Below, piece by piece: positions 51,394 through 59,764 of a stretch of DNA of 64,000 nt. This DNA comes from Phenylobacterium sp. (GTDB taxonomy: Bacteria > Pseudomonadota > Alphaproteobacteria > Caulobacterales > Caulobacteraceae): assembly GCF_004299445.1 (NCBI RefSeq), contig NZ_SCTC01000003.1, positions 1 through 64,000 on the forward strand. Direction: 5' to 3'. The position numbers were made by a program, and so were the translations under genes. The stretch's first letter is position 1; the number at the start of each line of letters is the position of its first letter. The notes beneath the pieces are model-generated. The model worked only from the letters and a program-made list of their open reading frames with translations, was not told the origin of the DNA and did not search any database.

Positions 51394-51537
51394 GTTCCCT
51401 CCCTTAATGGGGAGGGACAGACCGCGCAGCGGTCAGGGTGGGGAAGTGTGGGCCAGAACTCGGAGGTGGGGGAAGGATCGACACTTCCCCACCCTGGCGG
51501 CTCCGCCGCCTGGCCCTCCCCATTAAGGGAGGGAAAC
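51394..51537. repeat. Family B palindromes arranged as an inverted dimer
   Basis: Two palindromes at 51394-51418 and 51514-51537 face each other and enclose a second inverted pair, CAGGGTGGGGAAGTGT (51434-51449) and ACACTTCCCCACCCTG (51481-51496). The whole could fold into one long stem. Between the acyl-CoA dehydrogenase stop and the DUF3052-like gene start. Confidence 0.8.
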
Positions 51538-51597
51538 GAAAACGGCCGCCCTGGAGGACGGCCGTCTCGAAGTCTCACACTAGACTAGAATGCCGCC

Positions 51598-52740
51598 CTA
51601 GGCGGCCTTGCCCAGGCTCAGGAGCTCGTACCGCGCCAGGTGGTGATCCACCGAGCCGAAGGCGCTCTCGATCATCGTCGCGCGCTTGAAGTAGTGGCCG
51701 ATGGCCATTTCGTCGGTCATGCCCATGCCGCCGTGCAGCTGGATGGCGTTCTGGCCGACGAACTTGCAGGCCTTGCCGATCTGCACCTTGGCGGCCGAGG
51801 CGGCCTTGGCGCGTTCAGCGTCGTCGCCCACCTTGATGTTGGCCATGTAGGTCATCGACACCGCCTGCTCGACGTTGATGAACATGTCGACCATGCGGTG
51901 CTGCAGCACCTGGAACGAGCTGATCGGCACGCCGAACTGCTTGCGCTGCTTGGTGTACTCCAGCGTGCCCTCATGCAGCTTGCGCAGCACGCCGCAGGCT
52001 TCGGCGCAGGTGGCGGCGATGGCCTCGTCAACCACCTTCTCCACCAGCGGCAGGCCGCCGTCGGCCGGGCCCACCAGGGCGTCGGCGCCCAGGCTGACGT
52101 TCTCGAAGTAGACTTCCGAGGCGCGGTTGCCGTCGACCGTGGGGTAGTCGCGGGTGGTGACGCCCTTGGCGCCCTTCTCCACGATGAACACCGACACGCC
52201 GCCGGCGTCGCGCACGCCGCCCGAGGTGCGGGCGGTGACGATCAGGTGGGTGGCGAACGGCGCGCCCAGCACCACGGCCTTGTGGCCGTTCAGGGTCCAG
52301 CCCGCGCCGTCCTTCTTGGCCGTGGTCTCCAGCGCCGCGAGATTGTAGCGGCCCTTGGGCTCGGCGTAGGCGAAGGCGAAGATGGTCTTGCCCTCGATGA
52401 TGCCGCCGATCATGTCGGCCGCGCCGGCATGGCCCGAGTGCTTCAGGAACCCGCCGCCGATGACCACCGTGCCGAGGTAGGGCTCGACGACCAGCGCCTT
52501 CCCGAACTCCTCCATCACGACCATGTTCTCGATGGCGCCGCCGCCCAGGCCGCCCAGCTCTTCCGAGAACGGCGCGCCCAGGATGCCCAGCTCCTCGGCG
52601 AAGGCCTTCCAGACATCAGGCCGCCAGCCCGGCTCCTTGGAGACCGCGGCCCGACGCTTGTCGAAGTCGTAGTGGTCCGCCAGGTACGCCGCGACCGTGT
52701 CGCGCAGCATCGACTGTTCTTCGGTGAAGCTGAAATCCAT
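51598..52740 (-). CDS. Acyl-CoA dehydrogenase (small-subunit type)
   Basis: FAD enzyme oxidising acyl-CoA to enoyl-CoA. 380 residues: N-terminal helical domain (MDFSFTEEQSMLRDTVAAYL), middle beta domain in which the usual T-E-P-G-A-G motif is altered to FAYAEPKGRYN, then the C-terminal helical domain with QRKQFGVPISSFQVLQHRMVDM and AIQLHGGMGMTDEMAIGHYFKR. This fits the small subunit of pimeloyl-CoA-like heteromeric dehydrogenases, with the 53224-54429 gene as the large subunit. Its ATG follows the DUF559 stop by three bases. Confidence 0.9.
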   Translation of the reverse strand: MDFSFTEEQSMLRDTVAAYLADHYDFDKRRAAVSKEPGWRPDVWKAFAEELGILGAPFSEELGGLGGGAIENMVVMEEFGKALVVEPYLGTVVIGGGFLKHSGHAGAADMIGGIIEGKTIFAFAYAEPKGRYNLAALETTAKKDGAGWTLNGHKAVVLGAPFATHLIVTARTSGGVRDAGGVSVFIVEKGAKGVTTRDYPTVDGNRASEVYFENVSLGADALVGPADGGLPLVEKVVDEAIAATCAEACGVLRKLHEGTLEYTKQRKQFGVPISSFQVLQHRMVDMFINVEQAVSMTYMANIKVGDDAERAKAASAAKVQIGKACKFVGQNAIQLHGGMGMTDEMAIGHYFKRATMIESAFGSVDHHLARYELLSLGKAA

Positions 52741-52743
52741 CGC

Positions 52744-53172
52744 CTAAGAGCTCCAATACGTCTCCCCTCCCCCTTGCGGGGAGGGGCCGGGGGTGGGGGT
52801 GTCCGCGCTGATCCTGGCGAGGATCATCTGAAGCACCCCATCGAAATCCGCGATCGCCTGACCGTTGGCGAACCGCATAACTCTGTAACCACGGCCTGTC
52901 AGCCAAGCGTCACGCTCTGCATCGCGCGCCGCTACGGAAGGCAACCCGTGGATTCCGCCGTCCAGCTCGACGATCAGTCGGCGACGGTGGCAGACGAAAT
53001 CCACGATGTAGGGGCCGAGAGGGGCCTGACGCCGGAAGTGAAGACCCAGGTCACGCAGCGCCTTCCAGAGGCGCCGCTCGGCGTCGGTGGGCGTACGCCG
53101 CATCCGACGCGCTGCGGCAGCTGCGCGGTCTGACTTGTGGATCGCCCCAGGCGTTCGTTCAGGCACCCCCAC
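52744..53172 (-). CDS. DUF559 (Vsr/PD-D/ExK-like) endonuclease-related protein, inserted between acyl-CoA dehydrogenase genes
   Basis: 142 residues. RMRRTPTDAERRLWKALRDLGLHFRRQAPLGPYIVDFVCHRRRLIVELDGGIH is the DUF559 signature; the D ... E-x-D spacing is that of the PD-(D/E)xK/Vsr nuclease fold. The gene is enclosed by inverted GC-rich repeats (52762-52801 and 53164-53203). The upstream arm provides the GGAGGGG ribosome site and the GTG start, and the downstream arm encodes the tail PTPGPSPQGGG. A Met at about residue 24 could be an alternative start. It interrupts an operon of two acyl-CoA dehydrogenase genes. Activity and target unknown. Confidence 0.85.
   Translation of the reverse strand: MGVPERTPGAIHKSDRAAAAARRMRRTPTDAERRLWKALRDLGLHFRRQAPLGPYIVDFVCHRRRLIVELDGGIHGLPSVAARDAERDAWLTGRGYRVMRFANGQAIADFDGVLQMILARISADTPTPGPSPQGGGETYWSS
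52762..52801. repeat. Family C repeat, 3' arm of the DUF559 element
   Basis: A palindrome (CTCCCCTCCCC with GGGGAGGGG) followed by a G-rich GGGGGTGGGGGTG tail. It is an inverted copy of 53164-53203 and encodes the C-terminal PTPGPSPQGGG peptide of the DUF559 protein. Confidence 0.85.
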
Positions 53173-53203
53173 CCCCGACCCCTCCCCGCAGGGGGGAGGG
53201 GAG
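53164..53203. repeat. Family C repeat, 5' arm of the DUF559 element
   Basis: CACCCCCACCCCC followed by a palindrome (CCCCTCCCC with GGGGAGGGGAG). Inverted copy of 52762-52801. It lies between the upstream acyl-CoA dehydrogenase stop and the DUF559 gene, and contains that gene's ribosome site and start codon. Confidence 0.85.
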
Positions 53204-53223
53204 TTCTCATCCTTATCGTGAAC

Positions 53224-54429
53224 CTAGAGGCCCAGGACCATCTTGGCGATGATGTTGCGCTGGATCTCGTTCGAGCCGCCGTAGATCGAGGTCTTGCGGC
53301 CGTTGAACATCTCGCCCGCCAGGCCCTCGGCATAGTCGGGACCAACGCCCGCGGCGTTGCCGCCCAGGTCGCGCAGGAACGGGGCGCCGTAGTGGCCCAC
53401 CGCCTCCAGCGCCAGCTCCTGGAGGCGCTGCTGGATTTCGGTGCCCTTGATCTTGAGGATCGAGCTTTCCGGGCCAGGGCCCTTCCCGCTCGACTCGCCG
53501 GCCAGGGTGCGCAGCTCGGTGAACTCCAGCGCCGTCAGGTCGATCTCCAGCTCGGCCACCTTGCGGCGGAAGAAGGCGTCCGACAGCAGGCTCGAGCCCG
53601 TGTCCGAACGCTCGGTCGACGAGATGGTGCGCAGCTTTTCCAGGTTGCGCTTCGAGCGCGCCACGCCGGCGATGCCCGAGCGCTCGTGCGCCAGCAGCGC
53701 CTTGGCGCAGGTCCAGCCCTGGTTCTCGTGGAAGATGCGGTTCTCGACCGGCACCTTCACGTTGTCGAGGAACACGTCGTTGACCTCGTGGCCGCCTTCC
53801 AGCGTCGTGATCCGGCGGACCTCGATGCCCGGCGTCTTCATGTCGATCAGCAGGAACGAGATGCCAGACTGCGGCTTGGCGTCGGGGTCTGTGCGCACCA
53901 GGAAGAAGCCCCAGTCGGCGTGCTGACCCAGCGTCGTCCACGTCTTCTGGCCGTTGACGATGTAGTATTCCTTGCCGTCGTCGGCGGTGATCCGCTCGGC
54001 CTTGGTCTTCAGGCTGGCAAGGTCCGACCCGGCGCCCGGCTCGGAGTAGCCCTGGCACCACCAGACGTCGCCGTTGTAGATGCCGGGCAGGAACTTCTTC
54101 TTCTGCTCGTCGGTGCCGAACGTGTAGAGCACCGGCGCCAGCATCGACAGGCCGAAGGGCAGCAGGCCAAGGCAGTCGGCGCGCGCGGTCTCTTCCGACC
54201 AGATGTACTTCTGGGTGGGCGTCCAGCCCGTGCCGCCCAGCTCCTTCGGCCAGCCCGGCGCCACCCAGCCCTTCTTCGCCAGCACCTTGTGCCACAGGAG
54301 GTACTCCTCCTTGGTCAGCGCCCGGCCCTCGTCCTGCGCCTTGCGCAGCTCGGCCGGATAGTTCTCCGCGATGAACGCCCGGACCTCGTCGCGGAACGCA
54401 TTTTCTTCGGGGGTGAAGTCGAGGTTCAT
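53224..54429 (-). CDS. Acyl-CoA dehydrogenase (large-subunit type)
   Basis: 401 residues: MNLDFTPEENAFRDEVRAFIAENYP at the N-terminus, the FAD/substrate segment WWCQGYSEPGAGSDLASLKTKAE (middle domain), VNGQKTWTTLGQHADWGF, and the C-terminal FNGRKTSIYGGSNEIQRNIIAKMVLGL, where the Glu/Gly pair near NEIQ is typical. Probably works with the small-subunit type dehydrogenase downstream on long-chain or dicarboxyl-CoA substrates. Promoter region 54430-54540 contains the inverted repeat GGGTT-N5-AACCC, a possible regulator site. Confidence 0.92.
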   Translation of the reverse strand: MNLDFTPEENAFRDEVRAFIAENYPAELRKAQDEGRALTKEEYLLWHKVLAKKGWVAPGWPKELGGTGWTPTQKYIWSEETARADCLGLLPFGLSMLAPVLYTFGTDEQKKKFLPGIYNGDVWWCQGYSEPGAGSDLASLKTKAERITADDGKEYYIVNGQKTWTTLGQHADWGFFLVRTDPDAKPQSGISFLLIDMKTPGIEVRRITTLEGGHEVNDVFLDNVKVPVENRIFHENQGWTCAKALLAHERSGIAGVARSKRNLEKLRTISSTERSDTGSSLLSDAFFRRKVAELEIDLTALEFTELRTLAGESSGKGPGPESSILKIKGTEIQQRLQELALEAVGHYGAPFLRDLGGNAAGVGPDYAEGLAGEMFNGRKTSIYGGSNEIQRNIIAKMVLGL

Positions 54430-54731
54430 GGCCGTCCTCCGGAAGCGCGCGTGGGCTTACGCCGTATGGGTTTCGCGAACCCTATACGCACGGACGCGAA
54501 GGGAAGAAAAGATGACGCTAACGTCAACGTAAGCCATCAAGGGTCGCCGGCCGGCTGGCAGGCCTGTGGTGTGAAGCCATGAGACGACAAAGCCCCGCCA
54601 GCCTGTCGGCTGACGGGGGCAGTTGCCGCTGGGGGGCAGCTCCGTCCGAGGTCGCCCTGGCTTGCGCAGGGCGACCTCTCGCGGTGGGGGGGGGCCGGGA
54701 ACTGGGAGGGGGGTGTCCCGGCCGCCTCCGA
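54430..54731. other. Intergenic region with two terminator-like hairpins
   Basis: No gene is supported here. The stretch after the second TonB receptor contains an 11-bp stem (54593-54603 with 54608-54618, one G-U pair) followed on the minus strand by CTTTGT, and a perfect 11-bp stem (54648-54658 with 54668-54678) without a T-run. The dehydrogenase promoter occupies 54430-54540. Confidence 0.65.
54593..54618 (-). terminator. Probable terminator of the second TonB-receptor gene
   Basis: On the minus strand an 11-bp stem with a GACA loop is followed by a short T-rich stretch (CTTTGT). About 110 bases after the receptor stop codon. Confidence 0.5.
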
Positions 54732-57206
54732 TCAGAACGTATAGCGCAGCGTCGCCGAGGCGGTCCGGCCGTTGTAGGCGCGGCCGAGCACCACGCCGCT
54801 GGCCGGGATCGCGGCCTGCTCGACGTCGGACAGAGCCAGCTCGTTGAACAGGTTGTTGACGTTCAGCATCAGCTGCACCTGCTCGGTCGGGCGAACCTGA
54901 ACGAAGGCGTTGACCAGGGTGTAGCTCGGGAGCTTCAGCTGGTTGGTGTCCTGCGCATAGCTGCTCGTGGTGCCGATCACGTTCACGCCGACGGTCGCGT
55001 ACTTCAGCTCGACCTGTGGGGTCACCGAGTAGATCAGGTCGGCCTGATGGCGCGGCTTGTTCCCGATGAACTCGGGGTGGAGCACGTCCTTGGAGATCTT
55101 CGCGTCGGTGTAGGTGGCGCCGGCGGTCACGCTGAACGGCCCGCGGCGAACCGCCGCCTCCAGCTCCACGCCCTTGGCCTTGTAGCCGCGGACGATGTTC
55201 TCGACCTGGATATCGCCGGCGGCGTTGCTGTTCACCTGCACGTTGCGCTCGCCGGTCCGCGCCGAGAAGGCGGTGACGTTGAACGTCAGGTCGGCGATCC
55301 GGTACTTCAGACCCAGTTCGGCCTGCTTGACCGTGTCGTAGGCGCTCTCGCTGTCGACCAGCTTGCCGGTGTTGTAGTTGACGGCCGGCGTGAACAGGAT
55401 CTTGTCGGCCGAGGCGCGGCCGCCGCGGCTGTAGCGGCCGAAGACCGCCAGCTGCTCGGCGATGCGGTAGTTCACGCCCGCCGAATAGCTGAGGTAGTCG
55501 TAGTTGTAGTCCACGCGCCCAGGCTGGCCGAGCGGCAGGGTGGCGACCTTGGTCTCGGCCAGCGAGATCCGCCCGTCGCCGTTCATGTCGACCGACGTCA
55601 CGCCGAGCCGTCCGCCGCCGAGTTCGGCGCCGTACAGCGTGCCCTTCACGTCGCCCATGTCGTAGCGCAGGCTGCCGCCGACGGCGATCTTGCCCACGTG
55701 GTAGTTGATCGAGGCGTAGGGCGCATCGACGCCGTAGTTCATGTCGTAGGTGCGGTGGTACAGCGCGCCGCCGATGCCGTAGGCGATGTAGCCGTTCTGG
55801 GTCGTCGGCACGCCGGCGGCCGTCCGGACGTCGATCAGCGAGGCGTCGCCGTCGCCACGGACATCGCTCAGCACGTTGAGGAACGACAGGTCCGTGCCGT
55901 AGTCCTGCGACGACTTGTAGAAGCCGACCGTCGTCGTCAGGTTGCCGCCGCCCACCTTCCAGACGCGGCTGGCGCGGATGTCGTTGGTCACGTTATCCAG
56001 GCTGTTGACCTTGGTGTAGAGCAGCAGCGACGAGGTCAGCAGGCCGTTGCCGTTGAGCGCCGTGGGATTGGGGATCGCCTGACCGGTCTGCGGGCCGGTG
56101 GCGAAGCTGAGCGCGCCGCCGGGGCCGCCGTAGACGAACGCCAGCGCCGCCGCCGGGGCCACCGCGATCGGCCGGAAGCTCATGTTGCTGCCGGAGATGT
56201 CGGCGACGCGGAACTTCTCGGTGATCGTCCAGCCGCCGATGTCGAGCTGCGAGTCGAGGCCGATCGACTTGCTCACGGCGTGCTGCCCGCCGCGGACGTC
56301 GTCACGCAGGATGTTGTTGTCCCCGTCGAGCGTCAGGATGTTGCCGTTGTGGGGCGACATCAGAGAGTCGGTCTTCAGGTTGAAATTGGTCGGGCCCGCG
56401 AACGTCGGGTCGGCGTTCGTGCCCGTCACCCGGATCGGAACGAACTGGTAGGCCGGCGTGCGGTCGTCCAGGTACTTGCCGTAGACGCGCACGTAGCCGT
56501 TCTCGAGCGTCTTGGTGATGTTGGCCTTGATCTGGCCGCCCTTGTAGGCCGTGAAGCCCACGTCACGCGGGCCTTCGCCCTCGCGATAGAAGCCGCCGAT
56601 GTGCATGCGCACGGTGTCGCTGATCTTGTAGCCGTAGTCGCCGTCGACGCGCTTCTCGCCGTAGTTCAGGCCGTAGGTCGCTTCGACCGCGCCGCCTTCG
56701 GCGTCCCCCGTCTTCGAGATCAGGTTGATCACGCCGCCCGGCGAGTTCGAGGCGAAGGTCGACGCCGAGCCGCCCCGGATCGTCTCGATCGCCGAGAGGT
56801 TCAGGTCCGAGCGCATGAACATGTCGGAGGTGAACTGCGACAGGTCGCCGAACTCCAGGACGGGCAGGCCGTCCTCCTGCAGCTGCACGTACTTCGAGCC
56901 GGTGCCCGACAGCGGCAGGCCGCGGATCGAGTAGTTGGCGTTGCCCTCGCCGATGCCGTACTCGGCGCGAATGCCCGGGATGTTGCGCAGCACCTCGCCC
57001 AGCGAGCGGGCGCCCAGCACCTTGATCTCCGACTCCCGCAGGGCGCTGGTCGAGGTGGCGCTGTCGAGGCGGTCGCGACCCTTGGCCACGCCGGTCGAGA
57101 AGACCGCTTCGCGGTTTGCCGGCTTGACCGCATCCGCCGCCTGCGCGACCGCAGGCGCGATCATCAGCAAGGGCGCGATCGCCGCGGACACGTACAGATA
57201 CTTCAT
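54732..57206 (-). CDS. TonB-dependent receptor
   Basis: 824 residues from ATG 57206. Signal peptide KYLYVSAAIAPLLMIAPAVAQA. The plug domain holds REAVFSTGVAKGRDRLDS and SLGEVLRNIPGIRAEYGIGEGNANYSIRGLPL; RGGSASTFASNSPGGVINLISKTG is the typical plug end. A beta barrel follows, ending in YNGRTASATLRYTF with terminal Phe. The barrel includes DMNGDGRISLAETK, an EF-hand-like calcium loop, unusual for a TonB barrel. Substrate unknown (siderophore, vitamin or carbohydrate). Confidence 0.93.
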   Translation of the reverse strand: MKYLYVSAAIAPLLMIAPAVAQAADAVKPANREAVFSTGVAKGRDRLDSATSTSALRESEIKVLGARSLGEVLRNIPGIRAEYGIGEGNANYSIRGLPLSGTGSKYVQLQEDGLPVLEFGDLSQFTSDMFMRSDLNLSAIETIRGGSASTFASNSPGGVINLISKTGDAEGGAVEATYGLNYGEKRVDGDYGYKISDTVRMHIGGFYREGEGPRDVGFTAYKGGQIKANITKTLENGYVRVYGKYLDDRTPAYQFVPIRVTGTNADPTFAGPTNFNLKTDSLMSPHNGNILTLDGDNNILRDDVRGGQHAVSKSIGLDSQLDIGGWTITEKFRVADISGSNMSFRPIAVAPAAALAFVYGGPGGALSFATGPQTGQAIPNPTALNGNGLLTSSLLLYTKVNSLDNVTNDIRASRVWKVGGGNLTTTVGFYKSSQDYGTDLSFLNVLSDVRGDGDASLIDVRTAAGVPTTQNGYIAYGIGGALYHRTYDMNYGVDAPYASINYHVGKIAVGGSLRYDMGDVKGTLYGAELGGGRLGVTSVDMNGDGRISLAETKVATLPLGQPGRVDYNYDYLSYSAGVNYRIAEQLAVFGRYSRGGRASADKILFTPAVNYNTGKLVDSESAYDTVKQAELGLKYRIADLTFNVTAFSARTGERNVQVNSNAAGDIQVENIVRGYKAKGVELEAAVRRGPFSVTAGATYTDAKISKDVLHPEFIGNKPRHQADLIYSVTPQVELKYATVGVNVIGTTSSYAQDTNQLKLPSYTLVNAFVQVRPTEQVQLMLNVNNLFNELALSDVEQAAIPASGVVLGRAYNGRTASATLRYTF

Positions 57207-57543
57207 CGGATGATTTCCCACTTCCAGGTCTAGAGTCGTTGTCTTTCGCGTAGCGTAGTGCCGCTCAAAGTCTAACTTGTGCGTAAATTCCTGAGTCCTT
57301 GGCGCGACTAAAGCCTGCGACATTTTGTACTTTATCACGCGACGTTTATGCGGATCACGTCAGATCACGGAGCTTCGGAAACCAACCAATACTTCAAGGT
57401 ATCGGTGGCGCTCGACCCGTTCGCGGATCGCATTTCCAAGGGTGCAGAAGGGTGGCGACCGACGCCGTCGGCGGCGCCCGAAGATGCCCATCGGCTGGCG
57501 CGCCCGGATCGCTCCGCCGGCGCGCGCGCGTCGCCGGCCGGAG
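57207..57543. other. Intergenic region upstream of the second TonB receptor
   Basis: 337 bases between the TonB-receptor start and the chemoreceptor stop. The half next to the receptor (57207-57350) is more AT-rich and presumably carries its promoter; it includes GANTC sites at 57232 and 57287. No Pho box, Fur-like 19-mer or coding sequence was seen. Confidence 0.4.
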
Positions 57544-59376
57544 CTACCTTGCGGCCACCCGCAGAGGCGCGTCGTACGTCACGTATTCGTCCTGGCGCCG
57601 ATCCGCCGCCGACAGCGAGCGAAGGCGGAACCGGGCGACCAGCTTCGAGAGCTCGTCGGCCTGGGTGGCCAGGTTCCGGGCCGCCGCCGTCGCCTCGTTG
57701 ACCATCGCCGCGTTCTGCTGCGTCATCCGGTCCATGCTGGTGACGGCGCTGCTCACCTGCTTCAGGTTCTCGGCCTGGGTCTCGGTGTTCAGCGCGATCT
57801 CGTTGATGAGGTCGTTGGTGTCGCCGATCTTGGCGCCGATGAGCGTCAGCATCTCGCCGGTGTGTCCGACGCGGCCCACGCCGCTGGCCACCTGTTCCGA
57901 CGACGTGTGGATCAGGGCCTTGATGTCCCGCGCCGCGTCGGCCGAGCGCTGAGCCAGAGCCCGGACTTCCGAGGCCACGACCGCGAAGCCCTTGCCCGCG
58001 TCGCCGGCTCGCGCCGCCTCGACCCCGGCGTTCAGCGCCAGCAGGTTGGTCTGGAACGTGATGCTGTCGATCAGGTTGATGATCTGGCTGATCTCTTCCG
58101 AGCTGGTCTTGATCGCGTCCATCGCCGAGATCGCCTCGTTCACGATGGCGCCGCCGTCCGCCGCGTTGCCGTTCGCGACCTCGATCGCGGTCCTGGCCTC
58201 GGCGGCGCGTTGCGCGGTTTCGCCGACCATGACGGTGACCTGCTGGGTCGCGGCCGTGGTCTCCTCCAGGCTCGCGGCCTGCTGCTCGGTCCGCCGCGAA
58301 AGATCCTCGGAGGCGGCATAGATCTCGGCCGCGCCCGAATGCACGCTCTGCGCCGAGCGCACGACGCCCGAAATGCTCTGTTCGAGCCCTTCCACGGCGC
58401 TGTTGAACGACTGGCGCAGGCGCTCGTATTCCGGTTCGAACGGGCTGGTGATCACATGGGTCAGGTCGCCCGACGCCAGGGCCGCCAGGGCCGTGTCCAG
58501 CGTCTCCACGACCCGGCGCTGGGCCGCCTCGGCGCCGATCTTGGCGCGATCGGCCTCTTCCTTCGCCCGCTCGGCCGCCGCCTTGGCCTTGTCGGCTTCG
58601 GCCTTCGCCAGCGCGGCGTCACGGAACACCAGGACGGCGCGGGCCATATCGCCCAGTTCGTCGGCGCGCTCGGCGTCGACCGCGATGTTGTTGTCGCCCT
58701 CGGCCAGCTGGGTCATCGCCTCGGTCAGCACCGTGATGGGGCGCGCGATCGTGCGGCTCAGCATGCGCGACAGGGTCATGGCGATCGCGATCAGGGCGAT
58801 GCCGCCGATGACCAGGGCGGTGATCGCCGTCACGATAGCCATCTGCTGACGCTTGCCGTTCTCCTCGATGTTCTTGGCCTCGGCGCTGCGCACGTCGCGC
58901 AGCGGCAGCACCGCGGCGCTCACCAGCACCTTGCTGCCCGCATCGCGGACTTCCTGCTGCGCCTCGTCGCGTCGGCCGGCCTTCACCACCTCGATCAGCC
59001 GGTCGCCCCAGTTCTTCCGCCAGGCCAGCGTCGCCGCGCGGGACTGCTCGACCGCCTTCAGCATGGCCGGCTCGGTGAGGGTGGACGTGAGCTTCTGCGA
59101 GACCTGATCGTACTCGTCGCGGCCCTCGTAGTACGACTTGAGGTAGCTCTTGTCGCCCGTGACAAGATAGCCGCGAAGCTGGCTGTTCTGCCGAAGAATG
59201 GCCGTCTCGAGGGCCAGCGCATCGGCGTGGATCGCCTGGCTGCGATTGCTGCTCTCCGTCGACGCCCGGATCATCAGGATGGTCGCCAGGAAGACAACCA
59301 TCATGACGGCTGCGGAAACGCAGATGAATACGAACGACAAGCTGAGTTTCTTGGGGATGCTCATTTCGATCTTCAT
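57544..59376 (-). CDS. Methyl-accepting chemotaxis protein with CHASE3-like sensor
   Basis: 610 residues from ATG 59376 (ATG 59364 possible). Membrane segment 1 (SLSFVFICVSAAVMMVVFLATILMI), a helical periplasmic domain with LRQNSQLRGYLVTGDKSYLKSYYEGRDEY (CHASE3-type), membrane segment 2 (IVTAITALVIGGIALIAIAMTL), HAMP, a second HAMP-like stretch (LAALASGDLTHVI), then the signalling domain with the conserved tip QIINLIDSITFQTNLLALNAGVEAARAGDAGKGFAVVASEVRALAQRS. Transmits an unknown external signal to CheA. Not in an operon with other che genes. Confidence 0.94.
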   Translation of the reverse strand: MKIEMSIPKKLSLSFVFICVSAAVMMVVFLATILMIRASTESSNRSQAIHADALALETAILRQNSQLRGYLVTGDKSYLKSYYEGRDEYDQVSQKLTSTLTEPAMLKAVEQSRAATLAWRKNWGDRLIEVVKAGRRDEAQQEVRDAGSKVLVSAAVLPLRDVRSAEAKNIEENGKRQQMAIVTAITALVIGGIALIAIAMTLSRMLSRTIARPITVLTEAMTQLAEGDNNIAVDAERADELGDMARAVLVFRDAALAKAEADKAKAAAERAKEEADRAKIGAEAAQRRVVETLDTALAALASGDLTHVITSPFEPEYERLRQSFNSAVEGLEQSISGVVRSAQSVHSGAAEIYAASEDLSRRTEQQAASLEETTAATQQVTVMVGETAQRAAEARTAIEVANGNAADGGAIVNEAISAMDAIKTSSEEISQIINLIDSITFQTNLLALNAGVEAARAGDAGKGFAVVASEVRALAQRSADAARDIKALIHTSSEQVASGVGRVGHTGEMLTLIGAKIGDTNDLINEIALNTETQAENLKQVSSAVTSMDRMTQQNAAMVNEATAAARNLATQADELSKLVARFRLRSLSAADRRQDEYVTYDAPLRVAAR

Positions 59377-59764
59377 CAATCCAATACTTACAGAGTCGCC
59401 GTCTCCACAGCGCACCGGAAACAACTTGCCGTAACGGCACACATACCCAACGGCGACCTGAGACCGCCCCCGGAAGTTGCGGGAACACCTAGGTCGACAG
59501 GGATTGCCCGCCCGTTAATGACGATTTGGCCGCGTCGCTTTGGGCCTGCGACATAAAGTCTCCGCCAAGACCGGTGGCGGATTCAGAGCCCTTTAAGGGG
59601 CGCCGTTGCTCACTGCCCTCTGCCGGGAGCGAGACAAAACTAAAAGGCGAAAACGCCTGCTCTAGACTAAACCACGGGGCGACTTGCGGGCCATACCGGC
59701 GCGCATCGGCGTCCATCAGTTGTCCCGAGTATGTGGGACGCGTAACTCGTTTGGATTGCATTTT
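59377..59764. other. Intergenic region between chemoreceptor and DUF2332 gene
   Basis: 388 bases with two small palindromes, GCCCTTTAAGGGGC (59588-59601) and AGGCGAAAACGCCT (59647-59661 region), and an inverted repeat GTCCC-N8-GGGAC (about 59721-59738) before the DUF2332 gene. A 21-codon minus-strand reading frame at 59489-59554 is listed separately. No RNA gene recognised. Confidence 0.45.
59489..59554 (-). CDS. Possible 21-aa small protein or leader peptide
   Basis: ATG at 59554 is preceded by GGCGGAG five bases upstream, a good ribosome site, and the frame encodes MSQAQSDAAKSSLTGGQSLST before TAG. It lies 112 bases upstream of the chemoreceptor gene on the same strand. Only the ribosome site and codon use support it. 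Confidence 0.3.
   Translation of the reverse strand: MSQAQSDAAKSSLTGGQSLST

Noticed and set aside
54579..57233. 884-codon plus-strand frame over the second TonB receptor
   Set aside because: Antisense shadow of a clear receptor gene; composition dominated by Val/Arg/Gly/His with no motif.
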